A stretch of DNA of 64,000 nt from Sinorhizobium saheli (GTDB lineage: Bacteria > Pseudomonadota > Alphaproteobacteria > Rhizobiales > Rhizobiaceae), in contig NZ_LNQB01000070.1 of assembly GCF_001651875.1 (NCBI RefSeq), forward strand, positions 1-64,000, given 5' to 3'. Made by a program: the position numbers and the translations under genes. Below, one piece after another: positions 1 to 7,939 of the stretch. How positions within the stretch are numbered: position 1 is the stretch's first letter; each line of letters starts with the position of its first letter. The notes under the pieces are model-generated. The model made no database searches. It had not been told where the DNA came from and was given only the letters and a program-made list of their open reading frames with translations.

Positions 1-8
1 ACACCCAT
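1..8 (-). CDS. Possible start of a gene running off the left edge
   Basis: On the minus strand an ATG lies at positions 8-6, preceded by TTTTGGAGGCAGTC, a good Shine-Dalgarno sequence six bases upstream. Only two full codons (Met-Gly) are inside the window, so nothing can be said of the product. It would be the next gene downstream of the OmpA-like gene, about 70 bp away and on the same strand. This rests only on the RBS-ATG pairing. Confidence 0.3.
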
Positions 9-77
9 GACTGCCTCCAAAAGACAGTCTTGAATCTGATTTGCTCAGCCTTGGGAATCCCCAAGAGTCCACACGAC

Positions 78-2345
78 CTAGCGCTGTGCCACCGGCCGCA
101 CCAGCGGCGTCACGCGACGGATGGTCACGCGGCGGTTCTCCTGCTCCGGCCCGTCCGTGCGGATCTTCAGGAACCGCTCGCCGTAGCCCTGGGTCACCAG
201 GTTCTCCGCCGGCACGCCGTAGACCTCTGTCAGGAGCACCGCGACAGATTCGGCACGCTCGTCGGAGAGCACCAGGTTGGAGCGGTCGGAGCCTACGGCA
301 TCCGTGTGGCCCTCGATGAAGAAGGTTTCGCCCGGATCCTTTTCGAGCACCTTGTTCATCGCGTCGGCGACGCCGCGCAGCGTCTTTGCCTGTGACATCG
401 ACACTTCGGCACTGCCGGTCGCGAAGTGGATCGTGTCGAGGTCGATGCGTCGCACCTTGTCGCGCAGGCGTGCCGAGTGGCGAACCTCGTCGATCGTGTA
501 GACGCGCTCGACCGACTCGACCGGCGGCTCGGACAGGAATTCGTAGTAGTCCCGGTCCGGATCCTCGGCGACATCGACGATATAGTCGTCGACCGGAATG
601 GTGAGACGCATCGGCGGCAACTCATAGCCGACGTCGACAATCGCCGGCCGGTCCTCTTCATACTCCGGCGTATACATCATCACATATTCGTTGCCGTCCC
701 GGTCGACGCGGGTCCGCGTCAGGATGTCACCGTAGCGGCTGTAGACCGTGACGATCCGGTAGCCACCGGGACGTACGATCGTCTCACGGACGCGACCACC
801 CGAAAGATTGTCGTAAAAGGTCTCTTCCGAGTTCTGTCGCAGCCGCGGCCGGTCGTCGCCACGCACGAAGATGCGATCGCCAACACCGAGGATGACGCGA
901 TCATCGACCTCCTCGACGACCTGCACCTCGGTCACATTGTTTTCCGTGGTGTTGTTGACGGTCGTGTTGTTGATTACCGTGTTGTTGATCACGGTATTGT
1001 TGACGATGTTGGTAGTCTCCGGCACGGCGAAGGCCGGCGCTTCCTCGACGCGTTCGCCTTCCTCCTTCAGCACGGCTTCGATCCGCTGCGGAACGGCTTC
1101 CCTGACCTCCGCCGGGATTGCCGCCTGGGCGGCCGCATCGTCCGTCGGCGGTGCCACCTCGGCTTCCTTGGCACGCAGTTCCTCGCGCTGCTTGCGGCGA
1201 GCTTCGCGCGCCCGGTTGCCGCCGGAAATATCGGCATCCTTGTCACTGTCGAGCACGGCCGCGCCCTTCTCGATCGGAAGCACGACGGTTTCATCGGAGG
1301 CGGCGGGGTCCTCGGCGATCTTCTGCTTTTCTTCTACCGTGCGCTCATCGACCACTTCCGGCGCAGCCTCGCCGTTTGGCCGCTCACCCTCGGCCGTCGC
1401 GGGCTGTTCCGTACCCGGAACCAGTTGCTGCTCGCCCTCGCCTGTCTGCTCGGCCGGGGCCCCGGGCGCCGGCTGCTCGGCGGTCGTCCCGCCTTCGGGG
1501 ACAATGGGCGGCTGCTCGGCGGCCTTCTGTTCGTCGCTTTGACGCTGCTCTTCGGCCTGCTGCTGACGCTTCTTGCGCGTCGGAGCCTGCTGCTCTTCGG
1601 CCTGCTGCGGCGCGCCCTCCTCGGCGGCGGGCTGCTGCTCTTCGGCCTGCTGCTGGCGCTTCTTGCGCGTGGGTGCCTGCTGCTCTTCCGCCTGCTGGGG
1701 AGCGCTCTCCTCGGCGGCGGGCTGCTGCTCTTCCGCTTGCTGCTGGCGCTTCTTGCGCGTCGAGGTCGGCTCTTCGGCCTGCTCAGGGGCGCTCTCCTCC
1801 GCGGCGGGCTGCTGCTCTTCAGCCTGTTGCTGGCGCTTCTTGCGCCTCGGAGCCTGTTCTTCCGCCTGCTGTGGAGCGCTCTCCTCCGCGGCGGGCTGCT
1901 GTTCTTCGGCCTGCTGCTGGCGCTTCTTGCGCCTTGGAGCCGGCTCTTCGGCCTGCTGGGGAGCGCTCTCCTCCGCGGCAGGCTGCTGCTCTTCGGCCTG
2001 TTGCTGGCGCTTCTTGCGCCTCGGAGCCTGTTCTTCCGCCTGCTGGGGAGCGCTCTCCTCCGCGGCGGGCTGCTGTTCCTCGGCCTGCTGCTGGCGCTTC
2101 TTGCGCCTCGGCGCCTGCTCTTCGGCCTGCGGCTGCTCTTCCGCCTGCCCCTGGGATTCTTCCTCGGCCTGGCGCTGCTTGCGCTTCTTCAGAAGCAGCA
2201 GATCCTCGGGCGACGGCTCGCCGGCGCCTTCCTGCGCCACCTCGAACGGAGCCGTCAGGCTTTCAGCCGCCGCGGGCTGCGCCGCCAAAGTCAACGAAAG
2301 GACCGGCAAGGCCACCGTTGCGAAAAGTTTGAATCGAATCGACAT
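78..2345 (-). CDS. OmpA-family outer-membrane/peptidoglycan-associated protein with long Glu/Gln/Ala repeat region
   Basis: The protein has 755 residues. Residues 1-27 form a clear Sec signal peptide ending in QPAAA. Residues about 78-273 are seven tandem units of 29-30 residues built on APRRKKRQQQAEEQQPAAEE, strongly charged and probably extended or coiled. A second low-complexity patch near residues 450-480 is rich in Asn (NNTVINNTV...). The C-terminal ~120 residues are an OmpA domain, with FATGSAEVS, FIEGHTDAVGS and LSDERAESV matching the peptidoglycan-binding fold. The family non-covalently anchors the outer membrane to peptidoglycan. The repeat segment may span the periplasm or form an extended linker (inference). 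The ATG at 2345 directly precedes the signal peptide. Transcription diverges from the ABC transporter at 2752. Confidence 0.9.
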   Translation of the reverse strand: MSIRFKLFATVALPVLSLTLAAQPAAAESLTAPFEVAQEGAGEPSPEDLLLLKKRKQRQAEEESQGQAEEQPQAEEQAPRRKKRQQQAEEQQPAAEESAPQQAEEQAPRRKKRQQQAEEQQPAAEESAPQQAEEPAPRRKKRQQQAEEQQPAAEESAPQQAEEQAPRRKKRQQQAEEQQPAAEESAPEQAEEPTSTRKKRQQQAEEQQPAAEESAPQQAEEQQAPTRKKRQQQAEEQQPAAEEGAPQQAEEQQAPTRKKRQQQAEEQRQSDEQKAAEQPPIVPEGGTTAEQPAPGAPAEQTGEGEQQLVPGTEQPATAEGERPNGEAAPEVVDERTVEEKQKIAEDPAASDETVVLPIEKGAAVLDSDKDADISGGNRAREARRKQREELRAKEAEVAPPTDDAAAQAAIPAEVREAVPQRIEAVLKEEGERVEEAPAFAVPETTNIVNNTVINNTVINNTTVNNTTENNVTEVQVVEEVDDRVILGVGDRIFVRGDDRPRLRQNSEETFYDNLSGGRVRETIVRPGGYRIVTVYSRYGDILTRTRVDRDGNEYVMMYTPEYEEDRPAIVDVGYELPPMRLTIPVDDYIVDVAEDPDRDYYEFLSEPPVESVERVYTIDEVRHSARLRDKVRRIDLDTIHFATGSAEVSMSQAKTLRGVADAMNKVLEKDPGETFFIEGHTDAVGSDRSNLVLSDERAESVAVLLTEVYGVPAENLVTQGYGERFLKIRTDGPEQENRRVTIRRVTPLVRPVAQR
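1527..2114 (-). repeat. Tandem 87-90 bp coding repeat inside the OmpA-like gene
   Basis: Seven consecutive units encode 29-30 residues each. The first four are 29 aa, the next two 30 aa and the last is partial and divergent. Most differences lie in the linker (APRR, TSTR, APTR) and the last position (Q or P). The near identity of the DNA units suggests recent unequal recombination, so copy number is likely to vary between strains. Confidence 0.9.
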
Positions 2346-2751
2346 TGTCTTCCTTCCTCTTGTGGGAGGTCCCGACGCCTGGCGCGCGTTCGCAAAGTCA
2401 ATCGCCTCGCCCGCTCCGGCGCCCTCGTCACAGGGCCCTGATCCGCGGTTCCGACTTTTTTATGTCAGTCGCAAAATGCGTAGCGGCAACGCCGCAGCCG
2501 CAGATCGGTTCCGCCCGAAGGCCTATCGAAGCCGACATTAACGGCACCTGAACGGTCCCTTTACCTGCGGCCGCAACCATCGGGACGGTCGAAAGGCTCG
2601 ATTCGCGCTAAACGGTGGGCAGCGCCGCTTTCCTGTTGATTTTTACAGGAAAACAGTACGAATATCGCCGCAACCGGTGGCTCACGCCCCGGCGCCATCG
2701 GCATCCGCGAAAAAAGAAAAAACGGGTGTCGAGCCAACAGAGAGGATAAAC
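2346..2751. other. Divergent intergenic region, no gene seen
   Basis: These 406 bp separate the divergent OmpA-like and ABC-transporter genes and should carry both promoters. No convincing ORF, repeat or RNA was recognised. In-frame codons extend the binding-protein ORF upstream to 2677, but they lack a signal-peptide-compatible start. Confidence 0.6.
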
Positions 2752-3534
2752 ATGCGTATTTCCAAACGGCTGGCAGCCGCCGCATCGGCTGCCCTGTTCG
2801 TGGCTATGGCGAGCGCAGCCATGGCGGACGGCGAAAAGATCGTCATCGGCACGGAAGGCGCTTACCCGCCCTTCAACAATCTCGAAGCGGATGGCACGCT
2901 GACCGGCTTCGACATCGACATCGCCAAGGCGCTCTGCGCGGAAATGAAGGCCGAGTGCACCTTCGTGACGCAGGAGTGGGACGGTGCCATTCCGGCGCTG
3001 ATGGCCAAGAAGTTCGACGCGTTCGTCGCCTCCATGTCGATCACCGAGGAGCGCAAGCAGCAGGTCGACTTCACCAACAAGTATTACAACACCCCGCCGG
3101 CGATCGCCGTGCCGAAGGATTCGCCGATCACCGAGGCGACCGAGGCGGCGCTTGCGGGCAAGACGCTCGGTGCGCAGAGCTCGACCACCCACTCCAACTA
3201 TGCCGAAGCGCACATGAAGGGCGCCGACATCAAGCTTTATCCGACCGCGGACGAATACAAGCTCGACCTCGCAAACGGCCGCATCGATGCCGCCATCGAC
3301 GACGTCGTCGTGCTTTCGGAATGGCTGAAGACCGAAGACGGCGCCTGCTGCAAGTTGCTCGGCACGCTGCCGATCGATCCGGTCATCAACGGCGAAGGCG
3401 CCGGCATTGCGCTGCGCAAGGGTGACGACGCGCTGCGCGAGAAGTTCAACAAGGCGATCGAAGCCATCCGCGCGAATGGCAAGTACAAGGAAATCAACGA
3501 AAAGTACTTCCCCTTCGACGTCTACGGCAGCTGA
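2752..3534 (+). CDS. Polar amino-acid ABC transporter, periplasmic binding protein (HisJ/ArgT type)
   Basis: This 260-residue protein has a Sec signal peptide (residues 1-25, cut after ASAAMA) and the SBP_bac_3 fold signature: GTEGAYPPFNN, then GFDIDIAKALCAEM and the SMSITEERKQQVDFT block. These are typical of lysine/arginine/ornithine/histidine or octopine/nopaline binding proteins. The ATG at 2752 was chosen because AGAGAGGAT lies just upstream and the signal peptide starts there. Two permease genes follow on the same strand after a hairpin at about 3601-3632, which would favour more binding protein than permease. The exact ligand cannot be read from the sequence. Confidence 0.9.
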   Translation: MRISKRLAAAASAALFVAMASAAMADGEKIVIGTEGAYPPFNNLEADGTLTGFDIDIAKALCAEMKAECTFVTQEWDGAIPALMAKKFDAFVASMSITEERKQQVDFTNKYYNTPPAIAVPKDSPITEATEAALAGKTLGAQSSTTHSNYAEAHMKGADIKLYPTADEYKLDLANGRIDAAIDDVVVLSEWLKTEDGACCKLLGTLPIDPVINGEGAGIALRKGDDALREKFNKAIEAIRANGKYKEINEKYFPFDVYGS

Positions 3535-3600
3535 TCGCCGGGATTCCTGCGTGGATTCTGCTGATCATGCCGGGAAAATCTCGGTTGATGAAAAAATTGC

Positions 3601-3632
3601 AACGGCGGATGGCTTGCCCTTCCGCCGTTTTT
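3601..3632 (+). terminator. Attenuating hairpin between binding protein and permeases
   Basis: The inverted repeat AACGGCGGA / TCCGCCGTT is followed at once by a T-run ending in G. It looks like an intrinsic terminator or mRNA-stabilising stem. Because permease genes for the same transporter follow, partial read-through is expected. Confidence 0.65.
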
Positions 3633-3700
3633 GTCTGACAAGATTCCTCGAATAATAAGCCGTCTTCGGCCAAAAAAACGCACAAGGGGAAATTCTTGGC

Positions 3701-4504
3701 ATGAGCGGACCCTTTGCCGCCCTTTTTTCCGGTCTCGCCTGGATCGCATCGCTTATCGATCCGCTGTGCGGTCCGATCGGAGTCTTCCGATGGTTCGGTG
3801 CCGGCACGCTTCTGGCGTGCGGTGACGCCGGCTGGGGCGACGAGATCGCCTATGGCTTCCTGGTGACGGCGAGCCTGGCGATCGCCACGCTGCCTCTCGG
3901 GCTCGTCGTCGGTTTCTTCATAGCGCTGGCCAAGCAATCGGAGGAGCGATCGCTGCGGCTGGCCGGCAATATCTATACGACGATCTTTCGCGGGCTGCCG
4001 GAACTCCTGACGCTGTTCATCGTCTATTACGGCCTGCAGATCCTCGTGCAGCAGTTTCTCGCAACCGTCGGCTACGAGGGGCCGGTCGAGATCAACGCCT
4101 TCGTGGCGGGCATGATCGCGCTTGGCGTGGTCTTCTCCGCCTACTGCTCCGAGGTGCTGCTTTCGGCCTTCAAGGCGATCCCGCAGGGCCAGTACGAGGC
4201 CGGCGACGCGCTCGGCCTTCACCGCGGCGCGACGATGCGCCTGATCATCCTGCCGCAGCTCATTCGCATCGCCCTCCCGGGTCTCGGCAATCTGTGGATG
4301 GCGCTGCTCAAGGATACCGCCCTCGTTTCGGTCGTCGGCCTCCCCGACATTCTCCGTCAGACAGGCGTCGCCGCCCGCGTTACGAAGCACGCCTTCGAGT
4401 TCTTCGGCATCGCCTGCATTCTATTCCTGATCCTGGCGATGATTTCGTCGGTCGTCTTTTCGGCGCTGGAGCGCTCGACCCGGCGCGCGGAGGCAGGCCG
4501 ATGA
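3701..4504 (+). CDS. Amino-acid ABC transporter permease 1 (HisQ type)
   Basis: This is a 267-residue multi-spanning inner-membrane protein of the HisM/HisQ permease family. The core carries GLPELLTLFIVYYGLQ and the EAA loop YEAGDALGLHRG, followed by ILPQLIRIALPGLGN, the surface that docks the ATPase. It pairs with the next gene as a heterodimeric channel. Its stop overlaps the next start (ATGA), indicating translational coupling. Residues 28-45 contain an unusual Cys-bearing stretch (CGDAGWGDE) before the first conserved helix. Confidence 0.9.
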   Translation: MSGPFAALFSGLAWIASLIDPLCGPIGVFRWFGAGTLLACGDAGWGDEIAYGFLVTASLAIATLPLGLVVGFFIALAKQSEERSLRLAGNIYTTIFRGLPELLTLFIVYYGLQILVQQFLATVGYEGPVEINAFVAGMIALGVVFSAYCSEVLLSAFKAIPQGQYEAGDALGLHRGATMRLIILPQLIRIALPGLGNLWMALLKDTALVSVVGLPDILRQTGVAARVTKHAFEFFGIACILFLILAMISSVVFSALERSTRRAEAGR

Positions 4505-5331
4505 GCATTGCCGAAACAATGATCCCGCCGCAGGCCCCGCCGCCGGCGCCCCCGAAAGCCTACACTCTCTCGCGTTTCTTCGGCAGCGTCGCGCTCGGCA
4601 TCTGGCTGGCGCTTGGCGTCGGCATCTTCCTGACCGTCGTCAACGGCTGGGATCCGGAGAAATTCTCCCGCTACGGGCCGAGCTTCCTGTCCGGTCTCGG
4701 CGTGACGCTGGCGCTCGTCATCTCCTCGATTCTCATGGGCGCCGTCCTGTCGCTGCCCGTGGCACTCGGGCGCATGTCGAAGAACAAGATCTGGTCGTGG
4801 CTTGCCTATGCCTATGTCTACTTCTTCCGCGGCACGCCGCTGATCACCCAGCTCTTCCTCGTCTATTACGGCCTCGGCAGCTTCCGTCCGCAACTCGATG
4901 CCATCGGGCTGTGGTGGTTCTTCCGCGACGCCTGGAACTGCGCGCTCTTCACCTTCACGCTGAACACCGCCGCCTACCAGGCGGAGATCCTGCGCGGCGC
5001 CATTCAAAGCGTGCCGCGCGGCCAGCACGAGGGGGCGGCAGCACTCGGCCTGCCGCAGCGCGTCGCCTTCTTCAAGGTCATCCTGCCCCAGGCGATGATC
5101 GTCGCGCTTCGGCCCTATGGCAACGAGATCATCCTGATGATCAAGGGGTCCGCGATCGTCGCGATCGTCACCGTCTTCGATCTCATGGGCGAGACGCGGC
5201 GCGCCTTCTCGCGCACCTTCGACTACCAGATGTATGTCTGGGCGGCGCTGCTCTATCTCTCCATGGTGGAACTGCTGCGCAATGTCTGGGGCTGGCTCGA
5301 AGCCCGCCTGACCCGCCACCTGAAGCGCTGA
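4501..5331 (+). CDS. Amino-acid ABC transporter permease 2 (HisM type)
   Basis: This is a 276-residue permease with a Pro-rich cytoplasmic N-terminus (QAPPPAPPKA) and about five to six hydrophobic helices. The conserved FFRGTPLITQLFLVYYGL segment and the EAA loop EGAAALGLPQR...ILPQAMIVALRPYGN are present. The ATG at 4501 overlaps the previous stop by four bases. No ATP-binding subunit follows, so the transporter must use one encoded elsewhere. An imperfect stem (TGGCAGC/GCTGCCA, about 5349-5376) lies after the stop but has no T-run. Confidence 0.9.
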   Translation: MSIAETMIPPQAPPPAPPKAYTLSRFFGSVALGIWLALGVGIFLTVVNGWDPEKFSRYGPSFLSGLGVTLALVISSILMGAVLSLPVALGRMSKNKIWSWLAYAYVYFFRGTPLITQLFLVYYGLGSFRPQLDAIGLWWFFRDAWNCALFTFTLNTAAYQAEILRGAIQSVPRGQHEGAAALGLPQRVAFFKVILPQAMIVALRPYGNEIILMIKGSAIVAIVTVFDLMGETRRAFSRTFDYQMYVWAALLYLSMVELLRNVWGWLEARLTRHLKR

Positions 5332-5485
5332 GAGACTGGAGCGACGCCTGGCAGCACTCGTCGCTGAGCGCTGCCAAGCCATTGAAATCCGGACAAATTT
5401 TCGTTTCGGGCCAAAATATTAGGGCTTGATTAAGGAATCAGGCGCTCCATCATAGAGACCAACCTTTGTGAGAAGCGAGGTCCGC

Positions 5486-5752
5486 ATGACGAACGAGTTC
5501 GAACTGCAGCTCAAGGGTTACGGCCTGACGACGGCCCACATACTTTATCGGATGCCCGACCATCCGGCTTTGCTGCAGACCTACATCTGGCAACACTACG
5601 ACATCGCGCCGGAGTTTCCGGAAATGCACAGCTTCCTGAAGTTCTGGCAGGAGAAGCTGGACGGGCCGCTGCATTCGGTCCGCTACGTGCACCGCAAGCT
5701 GATCTCCGCGACGGAATGGCGGGCGCTCAAGGGAGAGTTCATTCTCCATTGA
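5486..5752 (+). CDS. Usg family protein
   Basis: This 88-residue protein (MTNEFELQLKGYGLTTA...) matches the small alphaproteobacterial Usg family, named for an ORF next to trp genes. Conserved features are the YRMPDHP segment and HSVRYVHRKLI. The biochemical function is unknown. The start at 5486 has GCGAGG upstream; an in-frame codon at 5468 would add six residues but has a poorer RBS. A RIME1-like repeat begins four bases after the stop. Confidence 0.75.
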   Translation: MTNEFELQLKGYGLTTAHILYRMPDHPALLQTYIWQHYDIAPEFPEMHSFLKFWQEKLDGPLHSVRYVHRKLISATEWRALKGEFILH

Positions 5753-5755
5753 TCC

Positions 5756-5845
5756 CTACGGCGGCGCACGCGTCCTGTCGGACGTGCAGAGGTCACTGCA
5801 GGAAATGCTGCACGCCTCCTTAAAGTGAGGCCGATTCAGGGAGAT
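5756..5845 (+). repeat. RIME1-like intergenic mosaic element, degenerate copy
   Basis: It shares the order of blocks with the copies at 15048-15142 and 56183-56286: a CTAC...GGCGC start, a GCGTC/GAC-type stem, GTGCAGAGGTCACTGCAG, then ATGCTGCA and CCTTAAA...GAGGCCGATTCAGGGAG. This copy is the most diverged of the three. Confidence 0.6.
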
Positions 5846-5861
5846 GGCCCACGGTCCTGGG

Positions 5862-5945
5862 GGGATGCGCTCACGCCGCTCCATCTGCTCGTTTTGCCGC
5901 ATTTGTGCAACGTCAGGTGAATCCATCTGACTGCAAAATGCCTAG
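5862..5945 (+). repeat. Dispersed repeat (GCCGCATTTGTGC family), copy A
   Basis: The block GGGATGCGCTCAC, then TTTTGCCGCATTTGTGCAAC and GTCAGGTGAATCCATCT recurs at 60243-60326 and, partly, at 61015-61092. The right end CTAG supplies the stop codon of the gene on the minus strand (5942-5944). I do not recognise a named family. Confidence 0.65.
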
Positions 5946-6667
5946 ACATGCACCTCGCCATGGGCCAACTCGCCGGCACCGGGCTCCCGGCGGATGGAGC
6001 CGTAGAGGACGGCGCCATAGAAAAGCGCGACGGCGATCGCCACGGCCCAGCCTGGCACCGGACCGAGCGCGGCGTTCTCCATTACATCGCTCCAGGAGCG
6101 GACATGATCGAAGGTCTCGCCGGTAGTGGCGATCTTCGGCGACGAGATCTTCAGCGCCCAGGCCAGGAGCAATATCAGGTACATCCAGCAGTAGTTGCGC
6201 TGCAGCCGCCGGCAGAGCGCCCCGCGGTAGCTCATCAGGAAGGCCGGTTTGCGCAGACTGTTGGCGATGGACACCGACCATTTGGCGCTCGACGTGCCTT
6301 CGGGCGCGAGAATCTGTGCGAAATAGCCGCGCTCGAGCTGGCGCACGCGGGCGCGATAAACGTCGAAGAAGCGGTAGCGCCGCGCCTCGATCAGGAGCAG
6401 CAGGCTGATCAACAGCATCGCGAAGAGCAGAACGCCGTGGTGCGAGGAGGGCGTCGACAGCGATACCGACAGCATGGCGGCGACCACCGTGATCGCCCAG
6501 TTCGAGGTCCGATCTATCCGGTCCCGCCAACCGGCCATGCGCCCGATCTCGCCGCGATAATAATGGATGATCGTGTTGATCGTTTCCTGGGGTGTTTGCG
6601 GCAAAGGCGGTCCCTGCCCTTCCGGCATTTCCGTTCCCAATGTCAGCGGGCTGAGTTCGGCGTTCAT
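5942..6667 (-). CDS. DUF2270 domain integral membrane protein
   Basis: This 241-residue protein matches the DUF2270 family: an N-terminal cytoplasmic segment with INTIIHYYRGEIGRMAGWRDRID, two central hydrophobic helices (about residues 63-105), the motif RARVRQLERGYFA, and two C-terminal helices (WMYLILLLAWALK and VAIAVALFYGAVLYG). It probably sits in the inner membrane; no activity is known. GGGAGGA lies ahead of the ATG at 6667. The 3' end runs into a dispersed repeat. Confidence 0.8.
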   Translation of the reverse strand: MNAELSPLTLGTEMPEGQGPPLPQTPQETINTIIHYYRGEIGRMAGWRDRIDRTSNWAITVVAAMLSVSLSTPSSHHGVLLFAMLLISLLLLIEARRYRFFDVYRARVRQLERGYFAQILAPEGTSSAKWSVSIANSLRKPAFLMSYRGALCRRLQRNYCWMYLILLLAWALKISSPKIATTGETFDHVRSWSDVMENAALGPVPGWAVAIAVALFYGAVLYGSIRREPGAGELAHGEVHV

Positions 6668-6779
6668 CGGCGCGTCCTCCCGATTTATCGCGGGTTTTGC
6701 GAATGATGACTCCTTTCCCGAGGAGGATAAATCCCGCGCTCTTGCGCTTCGTCATTTTTTTGACCGGATGCTAATTGTT

Positions 6780-7004
6780 CCACTTTTGTTCTTGCATCAC
6801 ATAAACGAATTCGGCAGCTTCGAGATCATCGACCCGATCGTGACCTATATAGGCGACGCCGCGGTGCTCACCTTCAACTTCATCTCCTATGGCGGCAGCG
6901 AGGGCGCACGCATGCGCTGGAACTGCACGGAGGTCTACCGCCGCTCGGCGGAAAAATGGCGTATCATTCAGACGCATTGGTCCCTTACGCAGGATGGCCG
7001 CTGA
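6780..7004 (+). pseudogene. C-terminal fragment of an NTF2/SnoaL-like (DUF4440) protein
   Basis: The frame encodes about 70 residues resembling the C-terminal half of DUF4440/ketosteroid-isomerase-like proteins: FEIIDPIVTYIGDAAVLTFN followed by RWNCTEVYRRSAEKWRIIQ. The N-terminal half of the fold is missing. Upstream codons run through the promoter of the DUF2270 gene and resemble nothing. No RBS-linked start is obvious, so a 5'-deleted remnant is most likely. The stop is at 7002-7004. Confidence 0.55.
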
Positions 7005-7045
7005 CGGCGATTGTCAACGCCCGCTCGCGGTCGTAAGAAGCGTCC

Positions 7046-7873
7046 ATGACCCAGAAGAACAAGAAGATCGACGAGGAAGCGCTGGCGGAGGCTTACAACC
7101 GCGCGCTTTCGCTTGAAAAGGCCGGCAAGTTCGACGCGGCCGCGGCGGCTTACCGGGAAGTCCTGGAGCTCGACCCCGAGGATCATGGAGGCGCCTGCGT
7201 GCGGCTCGCGTCAATGGGACGCGGAGAGACGCCGCTCAAGGCTCCGGACGCCTATGTCGCGACGCTCTTCGATCAGCACGCCGATGTCTTCGAGGACGTC
7301 CTCGTCGACCAGCTCGACTACTGCGTGCCCCTCCTCGTTCGCCAGCGGATTCAGGCGCTCGGTCTCGGCCCCTTCAAGCGGGTGCTCGATCTCGGCTGCG
7401 GCACCGGACTGACCGGTGGCGCGCTGCGAGATATCGCGGAGGACATAACCGGCGTCGACCTCTCCGAGAACATGGTCGAGGTCGCCCATGAGAAGGACCT
7501 CTACGAGACGCTCTACGTCGCCGAGGCCGTCGATTTCCTCGACGACAATGATGACGAGCCCTTCGACCTGGTCGTCGCCACCGATGTCCTGCCCTACATG
7601 GGCGCCCTGGAGGCGCTCTTCTTCGGTGCCGTCGACAATCTCGTCCCGGGCGGCCTGTTGATCTTCTCGAGCGAGACACTGCCGGCGGAGGATTTTGCCG
7701 GCCACGGCTTCATGGTCGGCCCGCACCAGCGCTTCGCCCATTCGGAGGCCTACCTGCGCGACCGCCTGACGGCGACGGGGTTCGAGATCGTCGAGATCAG
7801 CGACATCACCGTGCGCATGGAAGACGGCGAGCCGATTGCCGGGCAGTTGGTGATCGCGCGGTTCAAGCCCTGA
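7046..7873 (+). CDS. Predicted TPR-containing SAM-dependent methyltransferase
   Basis: The protein has 275 residues. Residues ~9-50 form a TPR-like hairpin (AYNRALSLEKAGKFDAAAAA), and residues ~110-230 a class I methyltransferase fold with the SAM-binding loop VLDLGCGTGLTGG and the acidic strand end GVDLSENM. The combination matches a family of predicted TPR-repeat methyltransferases; the substrate is unknown. It begins 41 bp after the NTF2 fragment on the same strand, and the next gene starts 67 bp downstream. Confidence 0.85.
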   Translation: MTQKNKKIDEEALAEAYNRALSLEKAGKFDAAAAAYREVLELDPEDHGGACVRLASMGRGETPLKAPDAYVATLFDQHADVFEDVLVDQLDYCVPLLVRQRIQALGLGPFKRVLDLGCGTGLTGGALRDIAEDITGVDLSENMVEVAHEKDLYETLYVAEAVDFLDDNDDEPFDLVVATDVLPYMGALEALFFGAVDNLVPGGLLIFSSETLPAEDFAGHGFMVGPHQRFAHSEAYLRDRLTATGFEIVEISDITVRMEDGEPIAGQLVIARFKP

Positions 7874-7939
7874 TTGCCGGCACCCCGTCTCCGCGGCTAT
7901 TGTCGCCCGAATCTTGAAAGCAAACGGGAGTCTGCAGGA

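Noticed and set aside
426-2441. Long plus-strand frame (671 codons) opposite the OmpA-like gene, Leu/Arg-rich
   Set aside because: It is the antisense of the GC-rich repeat gene, has periodic Leu-rich junk from the repeats, and lacks an RBS or domain.
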